This document shows, piece after piece, positions 57,533-64,000 of a stretch of DNA of 64,000 bases. Under the pieces are notes generated by a model. That model was not told the origin of the DNA, did no database searches, and worked only from the letters and a program-made list of their open reading frames with translations. The position numbers and the translations under genes were made by a program. Each line of letters begins with the position of its first letter. Within the stretch, counting starts at the first letter, position 1. Location of the stretch: assembly GCF_014873705.1 (NCBI RefSeq), contig NZ_JADBDS010000001.1:1-64000 (forward strand), written 5' to 3'. This stretch comes from Mycobacterium sp. OAS707 (GTDB lineage Bacteria; Actinomycetota; Actinomycetes; Mycobacteriales; Mycobacteriaceae).

Positions 57533-58249
57533 GTGACCATCGGACTGATCTGTGCGATTCCGCAGGAACTCGCACACCTGCGCGCCATCCTCGCCGACGC
57601 CCGCAGCACGGAAGCCGCGCACACCGTCTTCGACAGCGGCATGATCGACGGGCATGACGTCGTGCTGGTTGGTTCGGGCATGGGCAAGGTCAATGCCGCG
57701 CTCGTGACGACGCTTCTGGCCGACCGATTCGGTTGCCGCACAATTGTTTTCACCGGCGTGGCCGGCGGCCTGGACCCGGGGCTGGCCATCGGTGACATCG
57801 TCGTCGCCGATTTCTTGATCCAGCACGACGCGGGCGTGGTGGAAAACGGACGCGTACGGACGTATCAGCCCGGCTACGTACCGGTCATCAACCCCACCGA
57901 TCGACTCGGCTATCCAGTGGATGGCGAACTGCTGGACCGGGTCAGGGAGCGGCTGGCGGACGTCTCGATTCCTGGCCAAATCGTCTACGGCACAGTGCTA
58001 TCCGGTGATCAGTACCTGAACTGCGAGACCACCCGCGACCGACTGCGCAGTGATCTCGGCGGGCAGGCGATCGAGATGGAGGGCGGTGCGGTCGCGCAGG
58101 TGTGCGAGTCGTTCGGCATCCCCTGGCTGGTGATCCGGGCGCTGTCGGACCTCGCCGGCGGCAATGCGCTGTTCGACTTCACCGCGTTCGTCGATCAGGC
58201 CGCCGAGTCCTCGGCGACCATCCTGCGCCGGCTGCTGCCAGTGCTCTGA
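57533..58249 (+). CDS. mtnN: 5'-methylthioadenosine/S-adenosylhomocysteine nucleosidase
   Basis: Cleaves the adenine from MTA and SAH in SAM recycling. The 238-residue protein shows [10 protein letters not shown] at the start, [19 protein letters not shown], the substrate-binding [12 protein letters not shown] and the catalytic Asp in [12 protein letters not shown] 57533 follows the MgtC-like gene by 12 bp. Its 3' end overlaps the opposing MFS gene by 55 bp, an unusually long tail overlap. Confidence 0.92.
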   Translation: MTIGLICAIPQELAHLRAILADARSTEAAHTVFDSGMIDGHDVVLVGSGMGKVNAALVTTLLADRFGCRTIVFTGVAGGLDPGLAIGDIVVADFLIQHDAGVVENGRVRTYQPGYVPVINPTDRLGYPVDGELLDRVRERLADVSIPGQIVYGTVLSGDQYLNCETTRDRLRSDLGGQAIEMEGGAVAQVCESFGIPWLVIRALSDLAGGNALFDFTAFVDQAAESSATILRRLLPVL

Positions 58250-59646
58250 GGACGCCCGCTTCTCGTCGACGCGAGCACACCGACCGCGGCCAGCACCGCG
58301 AACGTCGAGAAGAGCCAGCGCGCCTGCGTCGCGCCCCCGCTTTCGGTCAGGTTGACCACCACTCCGGCGAGCCCGGCACCGAAGGCACCGCAGATCAACT
58401 GCACGGTGTTGATGGCGGCTGCGGCCGCTGGGCCTTCGGCTGGATCGTCGACTCGACTCATCGCCCATGCGGAAAGATGTGGCCACGCAATACCGACCCC
58501 GATGCCGGTGATCAGCAGTGCCACCGCCCACACCGCGACAAGCCCGAACGACGCCCGCTCGTATTGCGTGGCCGCGGCCAATGCCAGCCCGGTGGCCATC
58601 ACCAGCGGCGCGACGGCCACCGTCCACCTGATCGCCCGCTCGCTGTGCAGCGATGCGCTGCTGATCTCGCCGACGGTCCAGCCGATGGCAAGCCCCGCAC
58701 CGAGGAACCCCGCGGCAACCGGTGTCAGATGCGCCAATCGTTGACCGAAGAGCGGCACATACATGTCGGCCATCGTCGCCGCCATCAACAACCCGAGCGT
58801 CAGGTAAATCCATTTCAACGGGCCGGCGCCAAAGGTGCTCGGCGGCAGCACCGCCGCGGGCAGCCGCCGGTCGACGTAGAGAAACGCGGCCACCAGTACG
58901 GCGCCGAGCGCCAACAGCGCCGCGGTCGCGCGCCAATCGTGCGGAATGCCGGCCACGCTCACCACGAGGGCCGCGGTGCCAAGCAGGACCAGTGACCAGA
59001 TGGGGATCGGGCTGCGCGGGTCACCCACTTCGGCGTCGCCGCGCGCAGGCAGGGCGACGGGCACCAGGGCCGCCATCACAGCCGTCAGAATCACCAGGAC
59101 ACCGAAAGCCCAACGCCAAGAACCGAATTGGGCGAAGAGCCCGCCGGCGGCCGGCCCCACCAGCGTGCCAACCCCCCACATCGCCGACACCAGTGCAGAG
59201 GCCTTGGTCCACAACGAACTGGGCAGCGCGGTGTTGATCACGGCATATCCGAGACCGGCGAGCAGACCGCCGGCCGCGCCCTGGACCACGCGGCCTGCTA
59301 GCAAAATCTCCATCGTCGGCGCCGCCGCGCACGCCAGACTGCCGATGCCAAACACGCTGAGCCCCAACAGGTATGCCCAGCGTGGGCCCAGCCGCAACAG
59401 CAGCGAGTGCACGGTGGTCGCGGCGACCACCGATGCCACCAGGTACACGGTTGTCACCCATGCGTAGTAGCGGTGCCCGCCGATGTCGGCGACCGCGCTC
59501 GGCATCAGGCTGATGGTGAGGAATTCGTTCGTGGCGTACAGCGCGACACCGCCGGCGAGCACGGCCGAGGCCCCGAGGTTCTTGGGGCCCAGCAGCTCAC
59601 GCCAGCTACCGGTGATGATCGCCGGGGTATCGGTCACGCCGCTCAC
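58195..59646 (-). CDS. MFS drug-efflux-type transporter (Rv1634-type)
   Basis: A 483-residue major facilitator superfamily protein of the 14-helix (DHA2-like) kind, with hydrophobic segments spread along the length. The motif between segments 2 and 3 is [19 protein letters not shown] and [20 protein letters not shown] matches motif C-region patterns of antiporters. It is likely a proton-driven exporter of hydrophobic compounds. ATG 59646. The gap to the divergent lipoprotein holds an imperfect dyad (CGTCA/TGACG, 59661-59687). Confidence 0.88.
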   Translation of the reverse strand: MSGVTDTPAIITGSWRELLGPKNLGASAVLAGGVALYATNEFLTISLMPSAVADIGGHRYYAWVTTVYLVASVVAATTVHSLLLRLGPRWAYLLGLSVFGIGSLACAAAPTMEILLAGRVVQGAAGGLLAGLGYAVINTALPSSLWTKASALVSAMWGVGTLVGPAAGGLFAQFGSWRWAFGVLVILTAVMAALVPVALPARGDAEVGDPRSPIPIWSLVLLGTAALVVSVAGIPHDWRATAALLALGAVLVAAFLYVDRRLPAAVLPPSTFGAGPLKWIYLTLGLLMAATMADMYVPLFGQRLAHLTPVAAGFLGAGLAIGWTVGEISSASLHSERAIRWTVAVAPLVMATGLALAAATQYERASFGLVAVWAVALLITGIGVGIAWPHLSAWAMSRVDDPAEGPAAAAAINTVQLICGAFGAGLAGVVVNLTESGGATQARWLFSTFAVLAAVGVLASTRSGRPQSTGSSRRRMVAEDSAA

Positions 59647-59722
59647 CGTAAGAGCTCAACCGTCATTGAGGTCAAGTGATTTTGACGTTGGCGATTCTCA
59701 CAATTAGCTGTCTCGGTGGCAC

Positions 59723-59735
59723 TAGCGTGTTCACC
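59723..59735 (+). promoter_or_regulatory. -10 element of a leaderless lipoprotein gene
   Basis: TAGCGT (59723-59728) lies 7 nt before GTG 59736, the expected geometry for a leaderless mRNA. TTGACG at 59682-59687 with TAGCTG is a possible upstream promoter. Confidence 0.4.
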
Positions 59736-60938
59736 GTGGTAGCAAAAGCGCCGATGCAGCGCGGACGGTTGCGGTGGCTCGTCGCTGCGTCGGTGGCGGC
59801 CGTGCTCGCAGCAGGCTGCTCAGGCGAACAGTCCGCGGGCGAAAGCATTGACCTGGCCAAGTTGGATGTGGGCACCTTTCCGACCACGCTGCGCGCGGTG
59901 CCCGGTCAGCCATCACCGCAGGAGGCCACTCTCCTCGAAAGCATTCGGATGGCGGACGCCGTCGCCGATTCGTCGCAATTCGATTCGATGCTGCTGTACG
60001 TGTGGCGGGCCGACCCGATTCCCGACGCAGCCAGTCTTCTTCCGCTTCTCGGCGAAGCGGGCAAAGGGGTCCTCGATCAGCACGGTTGGTTGGCCGGGTA
60101 TCGCGCCGGCTTCGCGGACCGACCCCCGCCCGCAGACAATGCGCCCCCTGAGCCCTACGTCGGGCTGTCGATCACGCTGCTGCGTTTTCCCAACGACGAT
60201 GCGGCACGCGCGGCAGCAGCCTCGCTCGACACCACCAACTGGAAAGACATGGCCAAGACAGTCGCGGTGCCGCTGCCCAAGCATCCGGAAGTCCTGGCTC
60301 GCTACACACCGGGAAACGGCGCGGTGCTCGCAGACACTGCGATGGGGCCGTTCGTCGTGCATCTGATGATCGATGCCCCGCCCGCCGAAGTGGAATCCCA
60401 CATCGGTGACCTCGACCCCGTTGTCGATGCCCAGCGAAAGCTGTTGCAGGACTTCCGTCCCACCCCGCCCGAAGCGATCCCGACGCTGCCCCGGGACCCC
60501 GATGGGTTGTTGAGCCGGATGGTCAGCACCGACCCGGCGCATCCAACACCGGTGTCAGCCCGATTCGGGGTCTACGGACCCACCGGCGCGCTGCATTTCC
60601 AGCCGTCGACGTTCCGCAAGGACAAGCTCTACGAGAAGTGGGGTGTCGACCGGCTGGCGGTCTCCGGCGCCCAAAACCTCTACCGGCTACGAGACCACAA
60701 GTCCGCACTCGAGATGCTCGCCGAGTTCACCGCCGAGGCCTCCGGCCGCGAACACGAGATCGACGCCGATCCGAACGTCCCTGACGAACGCTGCTTCCAG
60801 GTCAACAACTCACCCTCGAACGCATTCGTGTGCCGGATCGTGTTCGAGAACTTCTACACCTCACTGCACGCCGACACCGCGATCAGCGCCAAGCAGAAGT
60901 CGGCCGCGCAGTACGCGCTGCTCGCAGCCGCCACGTAG
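59736..60938 (+). CDS. Mycobacterial lipoprotein (DUF7373-like)
   Basis: A 400-residue exported lipoprotein. A basic n-region (RGRLRW), hydrophobic core and lipobox LAAGC place the lipidated Cys near residue 27 from GTG 59736 (ATG 59754 is an alternative). The mature part has a repeated alpha/beta layout and a Cys pair (DERCF and FVCRI) near the C terminus, probably a disulfide. It looks like a family of mycobacterial lipoproteins with a DUF7373-type domain; function unknown. Confidence 0.82.
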   Translation: MVAKAPMQRGRLRWLVAASVAAVLAAGCSGEQSAGESIDLAKLDVGTFPTTLRAVPGQPSPQEATLLESIRMADAVADSSQFDSMLLYVWRADPIPDAASLLPLLGEAGKGVLDQHGWLAGYRAGFADRPPPADNAPPEPYVGLSITLLRFPNDDAARAAAASLDTTNWKDMAKTVAVPLPKHPEVLARYTPGNGAVLADTAMGPFVVHLMIDAPPAEVESHIGDLDPVVDAQRKLLQDFRPTPPEAIPTLPRDPDGLLSRMVSTDPAHPTPVSARFGVYGPTGALHFQPSTFRKDKLYEKWGVDRLAVSGAQNLYRLRDHKSALEMLAEFTAEASGREHEIDADPNVPDERCFQVNNSPSNAFVCRIVFENFYTSLHADTAISAKQKSAAQYALLAAAT

Positions 60939-60957
60939 CGGTCAGCTTCGGCAGGCC

Positions 60958-63108
60958 CTACTTGAGCCCCGCGGCGTCCATTCCGCGCAGTTCCTTCTTG
61001 AGATCATGGATCTCGTCGCGGATGCGCGCGGCCAACTCGAACTGCAGATCGCGGGCCGCGGCCATCATCTGTTCGGTCAGATCCCTGATCAGGTCGGCGA
61101 GCTCGGCGCGCGGCATGTTCGAGGTGTCGCGACCCTCGATGATTCCGGCGCTGACCGCGCGGCCCGGCTCCCCCTGTGCGCGACGACCGCGCGAGGCGTT
61201 GCGGCCGGAGCCACCGACCTCGACGTCGTCGGCCTCGCGGTAGACCTGGTCGAGAATGTCGGCGATCTTCTTGCGCAACGGCTTTGGATCGATGCCGTTG
61301 GCCTTGTTGTAGGCGACCTGCTTGGCGCGGCGGCGCTCCGTCTCGTCGATGGCCTCCCGCATCGAGTCGGTGATGTTGTCGGCGTACATGTGCACCTCGC
61401 CGGACACGTTGCGCGCCGCGCGGCCGATGGTCTGGATCAGGCTGCGGGTCGACCGCAGGAAGCCTTCCTTGTCGGCGTCGAGGATCGCCACCAGCGACAC
61501 TTCGGGCAGGTCGAGGCCCTCGCGCAGCAGGTTGATGCCGACCAGTACGTCATATTCGCCCAGTCGCAGCTGCCGCAGCAGCTCGACCCGGCGGAGCGTG
61601 TCCACCTCGGAGTGCAGGTACCGCACCCGGATGCCCATCTCCAGGAGGTAGTCGGTGAGGTCCTCGGCCATCTTCTTGGTGAGCGTCGTGACGAGCACGC
61701 GCTCGTCGCGCTCCGTGCGCTTGCGGATCTCGCCGATCAGGTCGTCGATCTGGCCCTTCGTCGGCTTGACCACCACCTGCGGGTCGACCAGTCCGGTCGG
61801 GCGGATCACCTGCTCGACGAACTCGCCTTGCGTCTGACTCAACTCGTACGGCCCCGGCGTCGCGGACAGATACACCGTCTGGCCGATCCGGTCGGCGAAC
61901 TCCTCCCACGTCAGCGGCCGGTTGTCGATGGCCGACGGTAGCCGGAACCCGAAGTCGACCAGGTTGCGCTTGCGCGAGATGTCGCCCTCGTACATGCCGC
62001 CGATCTGCGGCACCGTCACGTGCGATTCGTCGATGACGAGCAGGAAGTCCTCGGGGAAGTAGTCGAGCAGGGTGGCAGGCGCTGAGCCGGCCGGGCGGGC
62101 ATCGATGTGGCGTGAGTAGTTCTCGATGCCCGAGCAGAAGCCGACCTGACGCATCATCTCGACGTCATAGTTGGTGCGCATCCGCAGCCGCTGCGCCTCC
62201 AGCAGCTTGCCCTGCCCTTCGAGCTCGGCCAGCCGCTCTTCGAGCTCCTGCTCGATGGTCGAGATCGCGTGTGCCATGCGGTCTGGACCTGCCACGTAGT
62301 GCGTGGCCGGGAAGATCCGCAGCGAGTCGACCTTGCGAACGACGTCACCGGTCAGCGGATGCAGGTAGTACAGCTCCTCGATCTCGTCGCCGAAGAACTC
62401 GATGCGGACCGCAAGCTCCTCGTAGGACGGGATGATCTCGACGGTGTCGCCGCGAACCCGGAACGAGCCGCGAGTGAACGCCATGTCGTTGCGGGTGTAC
62501 TGAACGTCGACGAGCAGTCGCAGCAGCGCGTCGCGCGGGACTTCCTGGCCGATCTGCAGCTCGACCGAGCGGTCCAGATACGACTGGGGCGTGCCAAGGC
62601 CATAGATGCAGGACACCGACGCGACCACCACCACGTCGCGCCGCGACAGCAGGCTCGACGTCGCCGAGTGCCGCAGCCGCTCGACGTCGTCGTTGATGGA
62701 GCTGTCCTTCTCGATGTAGGTGTCGGTCTGCGCGATGTACGCCTCGGGCTGGTAGTAGTCGTAGTACGAGACGAAGTACTCAACGGCGTTGTGCGGCAAC
62801 ATCTCTCGTAGCTCGTTGGCAAGCTGTGCGGCCAGGGTCTTGTTCGGCGCCATCACCAGCGTTGGGCGCTGCAGGCGCTCGATCAGCCACGCGGTGGTCG
62901 CCGACTTACCCGTTCCGGTGGCACCCAGCAGCACGACATCGCGCTCCCCCGCTCTGATGCGGCGCTCGAGCTCGTCGATGGCGGCAGGCTGATCACCCGC
63001 GGGCGAGTGCGGGCTGACCACCTCGAAGCGGCCGCCCGCCCGCACGACCTCGTCGACGGCGCGATACTCCGAGTGCGCAAGCACGGGGTGTTCGGTAGCG
63101 AAAGCCAT
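60958..63108 (-). CDS. uvrB: UvrABC excinuclease subunit B
   Basis: Helicase-like damage-verification subunit, 716 residues. Walker A GATGTGKS, the beta-hairpin [16 protein letters not shown] (motif II), [17 protein letters not shown] and QTIGRAARN (motifs V and VI) are all present, and the C-terminal UVR domain (about 668-705) binds UvrC. A Gly/Arg-rich linker precedes it. ATG 63108. No LexA box was found in the short upstream gap. Confidence 0.98.
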   Translation of the reverse strand: MAFATEHPVLAHSEYRAVDEVVRAGGRFEVVSPHSPAGDQPAAIDELERRIRAGERDVVLLGATGTGKSATTAWLIERLQRPTLVMAPNKTLAAQLANELREMLPHNAVEYFVSYYDYYQPEAYIAQTDTYIEKDSSINDDVERLRHSATSSLLSRRDVVVVASVSCIYGLGTPQSYLDRSVELQIGQEVPRDALLRLLVDVQYTRNDMAFTRGSFRVRGDTVEIIPSYEELAVRIEFFGDEIEELYYLHPLTGDVVRKVDSLRIFPATHYVAGPDRMAHAISTIEQELEERLAELEGQGKLLEAQRLRMRTNYDVEMMRQVGFCSGIENYSRHIDARPAGSAPATLLDYFPEDFLLVIDESHVTVPQIGGMYEGDISRKRNLVDFGFRLPSAIDNRPLTWEEFADRIGQTVYLSATPGPYELSQTQGEFVEQVIRPTGLVDPQVVVKPTKGQIDDLIGEIRKRTERDERVLVTTLTKKMAEDLTDYLLEMGIRVRYLHSEVDTLRRVELLRQLRLGEYDVLVGINLLREGLDLPEVSLVAILDADKEGFLRSTRSLIQTIGRAARNVSGEVHMYADNITDSMREAIDETERRRAKQVAYNKANGIDPKPLRKKIADILDQVYREADDVEVGGSGRNASRGRRAQGEPGRAVSAGIIEGRDTSNMPRAELADLIRDLTEQMMAAARDLQFELAARIRDEIHDLKKELRGMDAAGLK

Positions 63109-63153
63109 TTCACCAGGGTAGAACCCACCACCGACATCGGCTGTTCCCCAGGC

Positions 63154-63933
63154 TCAGGCCCCGGTGAAGCGCGGCTGACGGCGTTCGACGAACGCCTGGA
63201 TCCCCTCGGCCCCGTCGCTGGTCTTGAACAGGGCGACGACGTCGTCGACGAAGCGGTCCTCGGCGGACCGCTCACCCTCACGGTTGGCACGCTGAGCTGC
63301 GATGAGTGTGGTTCGCACGGCCAGCGGCGCCGATCGTGCGGCGATCCGCTCAGCCAGTTCGACGGCGCGCTCGCGCTGCCGTCCCGGTTCGACAACCTCC
63401 TGCACCAGGCCGATCCGCAGCGCCTCTGCGGCGTCGAATTCGTCAGCGGTCAGCAGCCAGCGCATCGCGTTGCCCCAGCCGGCGTCGCGCGGCAGCCGGG
63501 TGGTGGCCCCGCCGAACGGATAGATGCCCCGCTGGACCTCGAGTTGGGCGAACCGGGTATCGGCGCCGGCGATCCGGATGTCTGCGGCCAGCAGGAGTTC
63601 GATGCCGAGCGTCAGGCACCAGCCGTGGGCGGCGGCGACCACCGGCTTCGTCCACCCCCGGCCGTCATTGCGCCACGGGTTTCGGGCGTCGTCGGGCCAG
63701 TCCAGCGACCCATTCATCAGGCGGGGGCCGACTTCGGCAAGGTCCAGGCCGGCGGTGAAGTTGTCGCCCTCCGCGTACAGCACGCCGACGCGCAGGTTGT
63801 CGTCGCGTTCCAGGCGTTCGTAGGCGCGGCCCAGCTCCTCGAGCATCTCGACGTCGAATGCGTTTCGCTTTGCGGGCCGGTTGAGCCCCATGTGCAGTAT
63901 GTGGTCCCGTTCGTCGACTATGACAGTTGGCAT
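63154..63933 (-). CDS. Enoyl-CoA hydratase/isomerase family protein
   Basis: A 259-residue crotonase-fold protein: LNRPAKRNAFD, the oxyanion-hole segments FTAGLDL and HGWCLTLGIELLLAADI, and RGIYPFGGATTRLPRDAGW. One catalytic-type Glu is kept in FAQLEVQRG; the second usual Glu is not obvious, so it may be an isomerase or have altered activity. ATG 63933 is the outer triplet of the 23-bp palindrome shared with the TetR gene, suggesting local repression. Confidence 0.9.
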   Translation of the reverse strand: MPTVIVDERDHILHMGLNRPAKRNAFDVEMLEELGRAYERLERDDNLRVGVLYAEGDNFTAGLDLAEVGPRLMNGSLDWPDDARNPWRNDGRGWTKPVVAAAHGWCLTLGIELLLAADIRIAGADTRFAQLEVQRGIYPFGGATTRLPRDAGWGNAMRWLLTADEFDAAEALRIGLVQEVVEPGRQRERAVELAERIAARSAPLAVRTTLIAAQRANREGERSAEDRFVDDVVALFKTSDGAEGIQAFVERRQPRFTGA

Positions 63934-63953
63934 AATCTAGAGGCTAGACTATG
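63931..63953. promoter_or_regulatory. 23-bp palindrome spanning both divergent start codons
   Basis: CATAATCTAGAGGCTAGACTATG is a near-perfect dyad: CATA, then TCTAG-AGG-CTAGA, then TATG, with one mismatched pair (A/C). Its left triplet is the enoyl-CoA hydratase start codon (minus) and its right triplet the TetR start codon (plus). A repressor bound here would block both genes. Confidence 0.7.
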
Positions 63954-64000
63954 ATGGATGTCATAGCCAGCGATAGCCGAGACCGGATGATTCAAAGCGC
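63951..64000 (+). CDS. TetR-family regulator, N-terminal fragment (cut by window end)
   Basis: An open frame starts at ATG 63951 (a second ATG is at 63954) and runs to the window edge. It encodes DVIASDSRDRMIQSA, the typical opening of a TetR DNA-binding domain (RDRMIQSA before the first helix-turn-helix). Only about 17 codons are visible. Its divergence from the hydratase gene and the shared palindrome support a local repressor. Confidence 0.65.
   Translation, partial: MMDVIASDSRDRMIQS

Overview
The window is chromosomal DNA of a mycobacterium, most likely a rapid grower (Mycolicibacterium). The evidence is the high GC content with GTG/TTG starts and several apparently leaderless genes. The gene order also matches, in several blocks, the M. 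tuberculosis order from uvrB (Rv1633) to tyrS (Rv1689): uvrB, the MFS gene, the GT-C gene, the USP, the MBL protein, uvrA, lysX, infC-rpmI-rplT-tsnR, the adenylyl cyclase, pheST, the arg cluster, the Rv1683-like gene, the ABC/TetR operon, mpg and tyrS. An rRNA leader directly downstream of tyrS is the position of the second rRNA operon (rrnB) of rapid growers. No transposase, integrase, CRISPR array or phage gene was seen.

Layout. 1-370: rRNA promoter and leader, reading left off the window. 370-5101: tyrS, a DUF5990 protein, mpg, an ABC exporter with its TetR regulator, and a Trm112-like protein. 5107-10503: an exported protein, a fused hydrolase/acyl-CoA synthetase and an ABC-F ATPase. 10517-18913: the complete arginine operon argC-J-B-D-F-R-G-H on the minus strand, with an ARG box before argC. 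19039-20244: a P450. 20246-25468: an adenylyl cyclase, a rhomboid-like protein, pheS and pheT as one operon. 25613-28201: an MpaB-type oxygenase, an acyl-CoA dehydrogenase and a small winged-helix-like protein. 28303-30333: infC-rpmI-rplT-tsnR, behind a structured leader and starting on AUC. 30550-35979: DUF1844 protein, lysX, a membrane esterase and a small conserved protein.

35973-41747 is the most novel part. It holds a TPR-like protein and a CHAT-family protease encoded by overlapping genes, a small membrane-anchored protein, and an overlapping pair of proteins I do not recognise. It sits between genes that are adjacent in M. tuberculosis (small Rv1638A-like gene and uvrA). I propose it as a candidate protease-effector or stress-sensing system.

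41809-49549: an LpqH-type lipoprotein, an AlkZ-like winged-helix protein, uvrA, an MBL hydrolase, CYP124 and a class I aldolase. 49556-58249: a universal stress protein, a GT-C mannosyltransferase (possible LAM-capping enzyme), UdgX, an alpha/beta hydrolase, a methyltransferase/SRPBCC/nitrilase operon, tRNA-Cys, a DUF899 protein, an MgtC-like protein and a nucleosidase. 58195-64000: an MFS efflux gene, a lipoprotein, uvrB, an enoyl-CoA hydratase and the first codons of a TetR regulator. DNA repair is heavily represented (mpg, AlkZ-like, uvrA, uvrB, UdgX).

Gene identities rest on reading protein motifs and on remembered gene order; no database search was run. Rv numbers are positional and family analogies.
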